DNA of 64,000 nt from SG-bin9 sp049323835 (GTDB lineage: Bacteria > Pseudomonadota > Alphaproteobacteria > Rhizobiales > Xanthobacteraceae), in assembly GCA_049323835.1 (NCBI GenBank), contig JBMOOJ010000056.1:62001-126000 (forward strand), read 5' to 3'. The notes beneath the pieces were generated by a model. The model did no database searches. It was not told the origin of the DNA and was given only the letters and a program-made list of their open reading frames with translations. Positions 8,473-16,994 of the stretch are shown here, one piece after another. A program made the position numbers and the translations under genes. How positions within the stretch are numbered: position 1 is the first letter of the stretch; every line of letters begins with the position of its first letter.

Positions 8473-9129
8473 TCAGGCGTTGCGCTCGCGCAGGAGCCTG
8501 ATCATCGCCGCGCGCAGCTGCGGCATACCGTCGCCGGTGCTGGATGACGTCACGATGATCTCGGGGAACGCGGCCGGATGCCGGCTCAGCGCAGCTTGCG
8601 TCGCGGCAAGGGTTTCCTTCAGTGCCGCGGCCTTCACCTGATCCGACTTGGTCATGACGATCTGATAGCTGACGGCGGACGCATCGAGCGTCTTCATCAC
8701 CTCTGCATCGACATCCTTCAGGCCGTGGCGCGAGTCGATCAGCACGTAGACGCGCGCGAGGCTGGCGCGGCCGCGCAGGAAATCGTGGATGAGCGACGTC
8801 CAGGCGAGAATCTTGGCCTTCGGTGCGGCGGCGTAGCCGTAGCCCGGCATATCGACGAGGCGGAAATTCGCGTTCGCCGGTCCCTCGAAGAAGATCAGTT
8901 CCTGCGTGCGGCCGGGTGTGTGCGACGTGCGCGCCAGTCCGTTGCGGTTGGTCAGCGCATTGATGAGGCTCGACTTGCCGACGTTGGAGCGGCCGGCGAA
9001 GGCGACCTCGAGGCCGGCCATCGGCGGAAGTGCAGCGATCGTCGGCGCGGCCCAGATGAATTTCCAGTCGCCCGCGAACAGGCGGCGGCCTTCCTCGATC
9101 AGGGCAGGGTCGATGTTGGTGGCGCTCAT
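8473..9129 (-). CDS. engB: Ribosome-biogenesis GTPase YihA/YsxC/EngB
   Basis: Essential GTPase assisting late assembly of the large ribosomal subunit. In 218 residues it carries G1 GRSNVGKSSLINALT (about 46-60), G2 region TSHTPGRTQ, G3 DMPGYG, G4 TKSDQ and the late SSSTGDG (G5). The short N-terminus and lack of extra domains match the family. It follows yidC in the rpmH-rnpA-yidC direction, a linkage frequently seen in alphaproteobacteria, with the gap filled by a dispersed repeat. Confidence 0.94.
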   Translation of the reverse strand: MSATNIDPALIEEGRRLFAGDWKFIWAAPTIAALPPMAGLEVAFAGRSNVGKSSLINALTNRNGLARTSHTPGRTQELIFFEGPANANFRLVDMPGYGYAAAPKAKILAWTSLIHDFLRGRASLARVYVLIDSRHGLKDVDAEVMKTLDASAVSYQIVMTKSDQVKAAALKETLAATQAALSRHPAAFPEIIVTSSSTGDGMPQLRAAMIRLLRERNA

Positions 9130-9159
9130 CGACGTGCCTTTCAGTTCTGCAAGCCTGCC

Positions 9160-9280
9160 TGTCTCCTCAACCTGAGGAGCGCTTCACGGGAAGCCCGTCT
9201 CGAAGCATGAGGCTGTCGCCAGCAGCGTCTGCTGGCCTCAAGGTTCGAGACGACTGCTCCGCAGTCTCCTCACCGTGAGA
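9160..9280. repeat. Complex inverted-repeat element between yidC and engB
   Basis: The gap holds nested palindromes: CCTCAACCTGAGG, GCTTCACGGGAAGC, a CCAGCAGC...GCTGG hairpin near 9219-9235, paired CGTCTCGAAGC and GTTCGAGACG blocks, and CTCACCGTGAG at the end. Similar CTCATGGTGAGG/TCTCGAAC blocks are common dispersed intergenic repeats in Nitrobacteraceae (recollection). It carries no open frame of its own. Boundaries are approximate. Confidence 0.65.
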
Positions 9281-9281
9281 A

Positions 9282-11345
9282 TCAGGTCTTGCCCTCGATC
9301 GGATTGCCGAGGCCGGGTTCGGGCTTTGGTGGTTCGCTCTTTGCGGCTTCGGTCTTCGCTTCCGCGGCCGCCTCGGTTTTCGCCTCGGGAGTTGCGGGAG
9401 CGTCGGTCTTGGCGGCTGCGGCTTCCACGGCGGCGCTGTCGAATTTCTTCTCGGCGGCCGGTGCGTTGTCCTGCTTCACCGGCGCCTTCTCGGCCTTCTT
9501 CACATCCGGCTTCCTCGCCGGGAAGCTGGACTTGATGTTGTCGAACAGTTCGATCTTGGCGCCGTGGCGTTTCATGATGAAGCCCTGCTGCAAGACAGAC
9601 AGCAGGTTGTTCCACGCCCAGTAGATGACGAGGCCGGCCGGGAACGACGCGAGCATGAACGTGAAGATCAGCGGCATCCAGTCGAAGATCATCTTCTGCG
9701 TCGGGTCCGGCGGCGCAGGGTTGAGCTTCATCTGCACCCACATCGTGATGCCCATGATGATCGGCCAGATGCCGAGCATCAGGTACGGGCCGATGATGGG
9801 ACCGAGCGACATCGGATCCCACGGCAGCAGACCGAACAGGTTGAAGATCGTGGTCGGATCGGGGGCGGAGAGGTCCTTGATCCAGCCGAAGAACGGTGCG
9901 TGCCGCATTTCGATTGTGACGAACAGAACCTTGTAGAGCGCAAAGAAGACCGGGATCTGGATCAGGATCGGAAGACAGCCCGCGATCGGGTTGATCTTCT
10001 CCTTCTTGTAGATCTCCATCATCTCCTGCTGCTGCTTGACCTTGTCGTCGGGATAGCGGTCGCGCAGCGCCATCATTTGCGGCTGGATCGCCTTCATCTT
10101 CGCCATCGAGGCATAGGATTTGTTGGCGAGGGGGAAGAACACGAGCTTCACCAGCACCGTCACCAGCAGGATGGCGACGCCGAAGTTGCCGGCGAGCTTG
10201 AAGAACCAGTCGATCATCCAGAACATCGGCTTGGTGATGAAGTAGAACCATCCCCAGTCGATCAGCAGTTCGAAACGGTTGAGCTTCAGATTCTTGTCGT
10301 AAGCGTCGATCAGCGCGTTTTCCTTGGCGCCGGCGAACAGACGGGCGCTGGCGACGCCGGTGCCGCCGATCGCGACGGTTTGCGGCTCGAGCAGGTAGTC
10401 GGTCTGATAGGTGCGCAGGTTGCCGACGAGATTCGACGAGAAACGCGCCTGAATCTTCGCCGTGATATCCGGCAGCAGCGTCGCGGCCCAGTACTTGTCG
10501 GTGATGCCGAGCCAGGCGTTCGTAACGTTGAACTCCTTCTTCTTGTCATCATCCATCTTGCTGTAGCCGTACTCCTGCAGGCCCTGCTCGCCGAGTACGC
10601 CGATCAGACCTTCATGCAGGATGTAGTAGCCGGAAACATGCGGCTTGCCGTGGCGCGAGATCAGCGCATACGGATAGAGCGTCACCGGCGCGTTGCCGGT
10701 GTTGGTGACCTCGTCCTTCAGCGTGAACAGGTAGTCCTTGTCGACGGCGATCGTGCGCTTGAAGGTGAGACCTTCACCGTTGTTCCAGGTGAGGATCACG
10801 GGCCTGTCGGCCGAGAGCGCGCCCGAACCTTGCTGCGACCACAGGGTGTTCTGGTCGGGAATCTTGGCGTTCGAGCCGGTGGCGGCGACCCAGCCGAATT
10901 CGGCATAGAACGGATGCTCGGTGCCCGACGGCGCCAGCAGCACGATGGCCGGCGACTTCGGATCGACCGTTTCGCGATATTGCACGAGCGACACGTCGTC
11001 GATGCGGCCGCCCTTCAGCGAAATGCTGCCCGCAACCTTCGGCGTCTCGATCTTGACGCGCGGCGTGGCGGCGAGCGCCGTTGCGCGCGGAACGATCGAG
11101 CTCGCCATGCCCGGCGCCGCCGGCTGGGCTGCCGGTGCGGGCTGGGATGGCGTCGCGCCAGCCTGCGGCGTCTGCGAGGTTGCCGGCGCGGAGGATGGCG
11201 TGCCGCTCTGCGTCTGGCCCTGCTGCGCGGCCTGCTGGGCGGCGCGCTGCTTTTCCATCGCCGGGATGTTGTAGAAGTACTGCCAGCCAATCAGCACGAG
11301 GCCGGACAGCAGGACCGCGAGAATGGTGTTGCGATTGTCGGTCAT
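9282..11345 (-). CDS. yidC: Membrane protein insertase YidC
   Basis: Inserts and folds inner-membrane proteins, alone or with SecYEG. The 687-residue product has TM1 (about 7-25), a long periplasmic beta-supersandwich domain, then the conserved five-helix core with FGVAILLVTVLVKLVFFPLANKS, the cytoplasmic hairpin ending IYKKEKINPIAGCLPILIQIP, and YWAWNNLLSVLQQ. The last 80 or so residues are an Ala/Lys/Glu/Pro-rich tail longer than in many relatives and probably disordered. It lies downstream of rnpA with no yidD between, a usual alphaproteobacterial arrangement. Confidence 0.96.
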   Translation of the reverse strand: MTDNRNTILAVLLSGLVLIGWQYFYNIPAMEKQRAAQQAAQQGQTQSGTPSSAPATSQTPQAGATPSQPAPAAQPAAPGMASSIVPRATALAATPRVKIETPKVAGSISLKGGRIDDVSLVQYRETVDPKSPAIVLLAPSGTEHPFYAEFGWVAATGSNAKIPDQNTLWSQQGSGALSADRPVILTWNNGEGLTFKRTIAVDKDYLFTLKDEVTNTGNAPVTLYPYALISRHGKPHVSGYYILHEGLIGVLGEQGLQEYGYSKMDDDKKKEFNVTNAWLGITDKYWAATLLPDITAKIQARFSSNLVGNLRTYQTDYLLEPQTVAIGGTGVASARLFAGAKENALIDAYDKNLKLNRFELLIDWGWFYFITKPMFWMIDWFFKLAGNFGVAILLVTVLVKLVFFPLANKSYASMAKMKAIQPQMMALRDRYPDDKVKQQQEMMEIYKKEKINPIAGCLPILIQIPVFFALYKVLFVTIEMRHAPFFGWIKDLSAPDPTTIFNLFGLLPWDPMSLGPIIGPYLMLGIWPIIMGITMWVQMKLNPAPPDPTQKMIFDWMPLIFTFMLASFPAGLVIYWAWNNLLSVLQQGFIMKRHGAKIELFDNIKSSFPARKPDVKKAEKAPVKQDNAPAAEKKFDSAAVEAAAAKTDAPATPEAKTEAAAEAKTEAAKSEPPKPEPGLGNPIEGKT

Positions 11346-11405
11346 TGTTCAGGTCTCGTCGATCAGCTGTGCCTGCATCGGCTCTGGGATAACGGATGAT
11401 TGTGG

Positions 11406-11780
11406 TCAGGCCGCGCCGGGCGCTGGCTTGCTAGCGGATTTGTGACGCTCCGGCCGCGCCTTTTCGAGGCGGTGAAGTGTCGCCTTGAGATCGTCGAGCA
11501 TGGCCGTGAAGTCGCGGCTGAGCGCAGTGCGCCTGCCCACCAGCACGTAGTCGCTGTGCGGGCGCATGGTGGATGCGTCGATCTGCTTGACGAGCTCGCG
11601 CAGGCGGCGGCGGACGCGATTGCGTTCGGTCGCGGTTCCAACCTTGCGGGAAACGGTAAAGCCAACGCGGACCGGGCCGCGATCGTCACGGGGGAGGCGC
11701 TGGACAACAAAGGCCGGGCTCGCCAGCCGCGCGCCGCTGGCAACGGCGAGGAAGTCCGCCCGTTGCCTGAGCCGTTCCAT
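11406..11780 (-). CDS. rnpA: Ribonuclease P protein component
   Basis: Basic protein subunit of RNase P, which assists the RNA subunit in processing tRNA 5' ends. The 124-residue product contains the family signature GFTVSRKVGTATERNRVRRRLRE (about residues 39-61, containing the RNR box) and a basic C-terminus. It lies 41 bases downstream of rpmH and 60 upstream of yidC, the classic rpmH-rnpA-yidC arrangement. Confidence 0.95.
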   Translation of the reverse strand: MERLRQRADFLAVASGARLASPAFVVQRLPRDDRGPVRVGFTVSRKVGTATERNRVRRRLRELVKQIDASTMRPHSDYVLVGRRTALSRDFTAMLDDLKATLHRLEKARPERHKSASKPAPGAA

Positions 11781-11821
11781 GTGAGAACCGGATTGGGGTT
11801 GAGAGGTCTCGGGCCGGGCGA

Positions 11822-11956
11822 TCAGGCGCTGAGCTTCTTGCGGCCGCGCGCGCGGCGTGCTGCCAGAACCTTGCGGCCGCCGGCGGTAGCCTGACGCGCG
11901 CGATAGCCGTGGCGGCGCTTGCGCACCAGTTTGCTGGGTTGATAGGTCCGCTTCAC
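11822..11956 (-). CDS. rpmH: 50S ribosomal protein L34
   Basis: A 44-residue, highly basic protein. Translation from the GTG at 11956 gives KRTYQPSKLVRKRRHGYRAR, then a Gly-Gly-Arg-Lys-Val-Leu core and a RRARGRKKLSA end, which is the complete L34 sequence. No ATG is available in frame near the conserved N-terminus, so GTG is the start. It is the first gene of the rpmH-rnpA-yidC-engB run and has a well-formed promoter about 110 bases upstream. Confidence 0.95.
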   Translation of the reverse strand: MKRTYQPSKLVRKRRHGYRARQATAGGRKVLAARRARGRKKLSA

Positions 11957-12067
11957 GGTTCGTACTCCGCTGGGCAATTCGCCGAGGAATGAGGTTTAGT
12001 CCCAGATGCTTGCGGCCTAAAACAGACCGGCCCGGTCGAGCCGGGCCATCGCGGACAGTTGGCGCGG

Positions 12068-12096
12068 CTTATACGGGAGCGACCCGTTTTCGTCAA
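12068..12096 (-). promoter_or_regulatory. sigma70-type promoter of the rpmH operon
   Basis: Read on the minus strand: TTGACG (12096-12091), exactly 17 bases, then TATAAG (12073-12068). Spacing and match to the consensus are very good, as expected for a ribosomal-protein promoter. A GGCCCGG/CCGGGCC hairpin at 12029-12047 would fall in the leader of the transcript. The rest of 11957-12286 shows nothing else. Confidence 0.75.
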
Positions 12097-12286
12097 TCTT
12101 GTCCCGTTATTTCAAGGCGATGGGAAGAAACGCGGGAACGGATTGTTCCGTATAGGTAATTGCTCGCGCTGGCCTGCGGCCGGGGGCTTCCGGGAGCGCT
12201 CCGGAATGCCCATCTAGCCAGTTGGGGAGCGGGCGTCCGGCAACTTGTCAGGTCACTTGTCGAGTACCTTGGGGAGCAGGCGCTGA

Positions 12287-13804
12287 ATGTCGGCGGCCAG
12301 GTTCAACAGCAAGTCCGATATCGGGGCTCCGCCGACCAAGGGTCCGGCGCGGCTTTCGCTGTGGCGGCGGCTATGGCCTCGGCCACTGGGCCTGTCAGGC
12401 AAGCTCCTGCTGCTCACCATTCCGCTGGTGATGATCGCGGAAGTCCTGATCTACGTCCCCTCCATCGCCAATTTCCGGGTCAACTGGCTGAACGACCGGC
12501 TTGCCGCCGCCAACACCGCGGCGCTGGTGCTCGATGCGGCGCCGAGCGGCGCGGTGCCGGACTCGCTGGCGAAGCAGCTGCTGGAGAGCATCGGTGCGCG
12601 CGCCGTCGCCATCAAGCTCGGCCAGCAGCGGCGTCTGCTCGCCGTCGCCGACATGCCCTCGGCCATCGACGATAACATCGACCTGCGGCAGATGAACGTC
12701 GGCTCGGCCACCATTGATGCGTTTCGTGTGATGCTCGGCCGCGGCAGCGAGGTGATGCGCGTGATCGGGCCCTCGCGCACCGGCGGACAGTTCATCGAGG
12801 TCGTGCTGGACGAGCGGCCGCTGCGGATCGCGATGTACCGCTTCTCGGCGAACGTATTGCTGTGGTCGCTGGCGATCTCGATTCTCACTGCGGGGCTTGT
12901 CTATCTCGCGCTGCATTTCCTGTTCGTGCGGCCGATGCGGCGGGTCACCGCGAACCTCGTTGCATTCCACCGCGATCCGGAAAGTCAGGCGCAGATCATC
13001 ACGCCGTCCGGCCGTGGCGACGAGATCGGCGTCGTCGAACGCGAATTGTCCGACATGCAGCGCGACCTCAACTCGATGCTGCATCAGAAAAGCCGGCTCG
13101 CCGCGCTCGGGCTCGCGGTGTCGAAGATCAATCATGACCTGCGCAATATCCTCGCCTCGTCTCAGCTCATCTCCGATCAGCTCGGCACCGTTCCCGATCC
13201 CCGGGTGCAGCGCTTTGCGCCGAAGCTGATGCGGACGCTGGAGCGCGCGATCGCGCTCTGCCAGTCGACGCTCTCCTATGGGCGCGCGCAGGAGGCTTCG
13301 CCCGATCGCCGGATGGTGCTGATCGACCCGATCGTCACCGAAGTACGCGAATCTGCGGGCCTCGCCGGCGATAGTCCGATCGCGTGGGTGTGCGCCATCG
13401 AGCGTGGCCTCACCGTCGACGCCGATCCGGATCATCTGTTCCGCGTCCTGCTCAACCTCGTGCGCAACGCCGCGCAGGCGCTCGAAGCGCAGCCGGAGGG
13501 GCATGTGGCGCAGCGGCAGATTCGCGTCACGGGGCGGCGCGAGGGCAGTGTCTCGATCATCGAGATCGCCGACACCGGCCCTGGCATTCCGCCAAAGGCG
13601 CGGGCGCATCTGTTCGAGGCGTTCCAGGGCTCGGACCGGGTGGGCGGCACCGGGCTCGGCCTTGCGATTGCCGCAGAACTTGTCCGTGCGCATGGCGGCG
13701 AGATCTATCTGGTCGAGGGCACGATCGGTGCGACCTTCCGGATCGCGATCCCCGACCGGCCGATCGAATTGCACCAGATGCGGCCGGAACGGGCACGGGC
13801 CTGA
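12287..13804 (+). CDS. Orphan sensor histidine kinase
   Basis: A 505-residue membrane sensor: TM1 about 38-60, periplasmic domain about 61-187, TM2 about 188-214, then a HAMP-like linker containing FVRPMRRVTANLVAF. The dimerisation helix has phospho-acceptor His283 in SKINHDLRN. The ATP lid shows the N box around Asn394 (NLVRNAAQAL), G1 as DTGPGIP (429-435) and G2 as GTGLGLA (454-460). The intact N and G boxes make an active kinase likely. No response regulator gene is adjacent, so its partner and signal are unknown. Confidence 0.85.
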   Translation: MSAARFNSKSDIGAPPTKGPARLSLWRRLWPRPLGLSGKLLLLTIPLVMIAEVLIYVPSIANFRVNWLNDRLAAANTAALVLDAAPSGAVPDSLAKQLLESIGARAVAIKLGQQRRLLAVADMPSAIDDNIDLRQMNVGSATIDAFRVMLGRGSEVMRVIGPSRTGGQFIEVVLDERPLRIAMYRFSANVLLWSLAISILTAGLVYLALHFLFVRPMRRVTANLVAFHRDPESQAQIITPSGRGDEIGVVERELSDMQRDLNSMLHQKSRLAALGLAVSKINHDLRNILASSQLISDQLGTVPDPRVQRFAPKLMRTLERAIALCQSTLSYGRAQEASPDRRMVLIDPIVTEVRESAGLAGDSPIAWVCAIERGLTVDADPDHLFRVLLNLVRNAAQALEAQPEGHVAQRQIRVTGRREGSVSIIEIADTGPGIPPKARAHLFEAFQGSDRVGGTGLGLAIAAELVRAHGGEIYLVEGTIGATFRIAIPDRPIELHQMRPERARA

Positions 13805-13958
13805 AGTTCGGATCGGCGGGATTCGGCATAAGTTGTGTCCCGCCAGAACTTGCAAAGCCGGGCTGGAGCCGTTAGGCATGGCCCCTCCGAAGGACCGCGC
13901 AAACCGCCGTCCCCGGATCAGCCGGCGGGTCTCAACCCCATGGCCGAATTGGCAAAAA

Positions 13959-14035
13959 GCGCCCGTAGCTCAGCTGGATAGAGCACCAGACTACGAATCT
14001 GGGGGTCAGAGGTTCGAATCCTTTCGGGCGCGCCA
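13959..14035 (+). tRNA. tRNA-Arg (anticodon ACG)
   Basis: A 77-base cloverleaf. The acceptor stem GCGCCCG pairs with CGGGCGC, the D arm contains AGCTCAGCTGGATAGAGC, the anticodon stem CCAGA/TCTGG frames loop CTACGAA with anticodon ACG, and the T loop is GGTTCGAATCC. The discriminator is G and the CCA end is encoded. ACG, read as ICG, decodes CGT/CGC/CGA arginine codons. No integrase or duplicated tRNA end was seen beside it. Confidence 0.96.
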
Positions 14036-14061
14036 CTTCCTCAATACTTCATCAAGCTCGC

Positions 14062-15327
14062 ATGGATTCGCAGTCGGTCGCCGGACGTCCTGCCTTGAGG
14101 AATGCCATGAAGCCGGAACATCCGATCGACCTCGTTTCGCCGTCCTTCCACGCGAACCCGGCCGCGACGCTCGACCAGATCCGGCGCACCGGCCAGGGCG
14201 TGATCAGGGTCAAGCTGCCGATCATCGGCAGGACATGGCTTTGCGTGACGCACGAGACGTGCGCATCGCTGCTCAAGGACCACGATTCGTTTGCGCGCGA
14301 TCCCGCCAATGCCGGGCGCTTCTTTCAAGCCAATATTCTCAGGGTTCTGCCGCGAACGATCCGGCTGCTTGCGCTGAACATGCTTGGGCATGACGATCCG
14401 GAGCATCGCCGGTTGCGCCGGCTCGTCGATCAGGCCTTCCAGCGCCGCAGCATCGATGCGATCCGGCCGATCATCGTGGAGACGGCGGATCGTCTGCTCG
14501 ACCGGATCGGCGCGCGAAAGGAAGCCGATTTGATGGACGTGTTCTGCCGCGATCTCCCGCTGTCGGTCATCTGCGCGATGCTCGGCCTGCCGGAGCGCGA
14601 TCACGAGCGTTTCAAGTCATGGCTCGGGGGCTTGAAGGATACAGCCAACATCGGCGCCGTGATCCGCGCCATCCCCGGCGTCGTGCGGGTCGTGAGTTAT
14701 CTGAGACGGGTGTCGCGCCCCGGTGGCGGTGCGAAGCCGGATGGATTGATCGCGGCGCTGCGCGATGTCGAGCTGGAAGAGGGGCGTCTCACCGAGGACG
14801 AACTCGTCTCCATGATCTTTCTGCTGTTCGGCGCGGGACAGGAAACCACGACTCATCTGATCGCCGGCGGCTTGCTTGAGATTCTGCGCCACCCCGAGCA
14901 GCGCCGCGCGCTACAGGCCGACGCGCAATTGCTGCCGCTGTGCGTCGAGGAATGCCTGCGTCATGTTTCGCCGGTCCAGGTCACCAAACCGCGCTGGGCG
15001 AAGCGCGACGTCGTCCTCGGCGGACAGCGGATCGCGCGCGGCGAGATGGTTGCCGCGTTTCTGACGGCCGCCAACCGCGATCCCGCGACATTCGCCAACC
15101 CGGACGTCTTCGATGCCGGGCGCAGGCCGAATCCGCATCTCTCGTTCGGAACCGGCGTCCACTTCTGCCTCGGCTTCCAGCTCGCGCGCGCCGAGGCCGC
15201 GGTTGCGTTCGAGAGAATACTGCTCAGATATCCCGACGTCGCTCTGGCAAGCGACCCGGCGGCGCTCGTCTGGCACCGCCGGATGGGGATCCGCGCGCTC
15301 GCGCGCCTTCCTGCAAGGCTCGGCTAG
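14062..15327 (+). CDS. Cytochrome P450
   Basis: Soluble bacterial class I P450 of 421 residues. The heme-binding loop FGTGVHFCLG places the thiolate ligand at Cys369; the I-helix oxygen-activation motif is GAGQETTTH (257-265); the K-helix ExxR is Glu297-x-x-Arg300; and LGHDDPEHRRLRRLV (108-122) is the typical C-helix region contacting heme propionates. No ferredoxin or reductase gene is adjacent, so electrons must come from elsewhere. Substrate unknown. A second in-frame ATG at 14107 could be the true start, since the first 15 residues are not typical of the family. Confidence 0.9.
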   Translation: MDSQSVAGRPALRNAMKPEHPIDLVSPSFHANPAATLDQIRRTGQGVIRVKLPIIGRTWLCVTHETCASLLKDHDSFARDPANAGRFFQANILRVLPRTIRLLALNMLGHDDPEHRRLRRLVDQAFQRRSIDAIRPIIVETADRLLDRIGARKEADLMDVFCRDLPLSVICAMLGLPERDHERFKSWLGGLKDTANIGAVIRAIPGVVRVVSYLRRVSRPGGGAKPDGLIAALRDVELEEGRLTEDELVSMIFLLFGAGQETTTHLIAGGLLEILRHPEQRRALQADAQLLPLCVEECLRHVSPVQVTKPRWAKRDVVLGGQRIARGEMVAAFLTAANRDPATFANPDVFDAGRRPNPHLSFGTGVHFCLGFQLARAEAAVAFERILLRYPDVALASDPAALVWHRRMGIRALARLPARLG

Positions 15328-15357
15328 TGGCGGTTTGCGCCGCCGGTGCGCACGCGC

Positions 15358-16335
15358 CTAGTTCACCGTGACGCCGGCGCTCTTGATGATCGGCACCCAT
15401 TTGTCGATCTCGGAATTCACGAGCTTTCCGAGCGCGGCTGGCGTCTGGCTCGCTTCGTCGGGTACTTCGGCGCCGAGGTCGAGCAGCCGCTTGCGCACCT
15501 TTTCGTCCTTCAGTGCCGCGCGCGCGGTGGCGTTGAGCTTTTCGACGATGTCCTTCGGCGTGCCCTTCGGGGCGAACAGCGCGTTCCAGCCGGTCGCCTG
15601 AAATTCCGGCAGGCCCTGCTCGGCGGTGGTCGGCACATCGGGGATGATCGGCACCCGCGACTTCACCGCAACCACGAGACCTTTGACCTCCTTCGCCTGT
15701 ACCTGCGGCACCACGCCGACGGTCTGGTCGCAGACGGAGTCGATCTCTCCGGACAGAACGGCATTGAGCGCCGGGCCGGAACCGCGGAACGGCACGTGCT
15801 GCGGCTTCACGCCGAGCAGCGAATCGAGAAACAGGCAGGTGAGGTGCGACGTCGCGCCGACGCCGCCGGTGCCGTAGTTCATCTTCGCGGCGTTGGCCTT
15901 CAGGTAGGCGACGAACTCCTTGAAGTCTTTCACCGGCAATTCCTTCTTCGCCACCACCAGCATCGGCGTCGAAGCTGCATTCATGATCGGCTCGAAATCC
16001 GTGCGCGGGTCGTAGGCGAGCTTCGGATAGAGGCCGACGCTCGCGGCCTGCGTGCCGAGATTGCCCATCAGGATCGTGTACCCGTCCGGTGCGGACTTGG
16101 CGACGCGCGTCACGGCGATGGTGCCGCCGGCGCCCGTGACGTTCTCGATCACCACCTGCTGGCCGAGCGTGCGGCCCATGTGATCGGCGACGACGCGCGA
16201 AATCACGTCGGTCGCACCGCCTGCCGCGAACGGAACGACGAGTGTGATCGGCCGTGCCGGGTAGCTTGATTGCGCCTGCGCGGCGGACGCCGTGACGCAC
16301 AATGCGGCGGCGATGGTAGCGATCGTATTTCTCAT
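15358..16335 (-). CDS. Bug/TctC-family periplasmic solute-binding protein
   Basis: A 325-residue secreted binding protein: signal peptide MRNTIATIAAALCVTASAAQA, then YPARPITLVVPFAAGGATDVISR, the ligand-loop signature of the Bug family, and the second-lobe motifs NYGTGGVGATSHL and VPFRGSGPALNAVLSG. Bug proteins bind small carboxylates. It follows leuD by 48 bases on the same strand with a strong AGGAGGAAA ribosome site, so it belongs to the leuC-leuD-like operon. No tctA/tctB membrane genes are adjacent, so it may act as an orphan binding or sensing protein, or share the TctAB encoded 12 kb away. Confidence 0.85.
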   Translation of the reverse strand: MRNTIATIAAALCVTASAAQAQSSYPARPITLVVPFAAGGATDVISRVVADHMGRTLGQQVVIENVTGAGGTIAVTRVAKSAPDGYTILMGNLGTQAASVGLYPKLAYDPRTDFEPIMNAASTPMLVVAKKELPVKDFKEFVAYLKANAAKMNYGTGGVGATSHLTCLFLDSLLGVKPQHVPFRGSGPALNAVLSGEIDSVCDQTVGVVPQVQAKEVKGLVVAVKSRVPIIPDVPTTAEQGLPEFQATGWNALFAPKGTPKDIVEKLNATARAALKDEKVRKRLLDLGAEVPDEASQTPAALGKLVNSEIDKWVPIIKSAGVTVN

Positions 16336-16383
16336 TGGTCGTTTCCTCCTGGAGAAGCCGTTCGCTCGCTCATGCGAGCCATT

Positions 16384-16992
16384 TCACGTGAACCATGGAT
16401 TGGCGGCGAAGTGCTGCTGTTCGAATGCGCGGATGGCCGCGGTGTCGTCGAGCGTCGCACCGATCGCATCGAGGCCGCGCACCAGCGCATCCTTGCGCAA
16501 CGGCGAGATATCGAATCGGCAAGTGAGGCGTGTGGCCGATGCGATCGTCTGCGCGGGAAGATCGACCGTCAGCCGGTTGGTCTGCGGATCGGTGGCGAGA
16601 TCGCTCAGCATGTTCACGGTCTGCGAATCGAGACTCACGAGCAGCAGGCCGTTGTTTGCGGCATTGTCGGCAAAGATGCCGGCGAAGCTCGTGCCGATGA
16701 TGGCGCGGATGCCGAGTTGCAGCAGGCCCCACACCGCGTGCTCGCGCGAGGAGCCGCAGCCGAAATTCTCGCCGACGACGAGGAAGCGCGTCTCTATCCA
16801 TTCCGGCCGGTTCAGCATGAAATCCGGGCGCAGTTGCCCCGGCGCGCTGAAGCGCAGATCGAAGAACGTGCCGTCGCGCAAGCCGGTGCGGTCGATGCCC
16901 TTCAGGAATTGCTTCGGCATGATGACATCGGTGTCGATGTTGGCGGCCGGCAATGCGGCGGCGGCACCCGAGACGATGGTGAACGGCTGCAT
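16384..16992 (-). CDS. LeuD-like small subunit of an isopropylmalate isomerase-type hydro-lyase
   Basis: A 202-residue small subunit of the aconitase superfamily swivel domain: NIDTDVIMPKQFLKGIDRTG near the N-terminus and VGENFGCGSSREHAVWGL in the middle, the substrate-recognition and dimer loop shared by LeuD proteins. The start at 16992 gives the standard N-terminus; a longer frame reads back into leuC. It begins two bases after the leuC stop. Pairing with a Bug protein and a LysR regulator suggests a dedicated role in degrading a branched or methylated dicarboxylate rather than leucine synthesis (inference). Confidence 0.85.
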   Translation of the reverse strand: MQPFTIVSGAAAALPAANIDTDVIMPKQFLKGIDRTGLRDGTFFDLRFSAPGQLRPDFMLNRPEWIETRFLVVGENFGCGSSREHAVWGLLQLGIRAIIGTSFAGIFADNAANNGLLLVSLDSQTVNMLSDLATDPQTNRLTVDLPAQTIASATRLTCRFDISPLRKDALVRGLDAIGATLDDTAAIRAFEQQHFAANPWFT

Positions 16993-16994
16993 AT

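Noticed and set aside
9564..11399. 611-codon plus-strand open frame over yidC
   Set aside because: An antisense shadow of yidC, composed largely of Arg, His, Gln and Glu without any motif.
13959..14100. tRNA-Arg as an integration site for a mobile element
   Set aside because: No integrase and no repeated tRNA 3' end were found downstream, and the neighbouring P450 has the same base composition as its surroundings.
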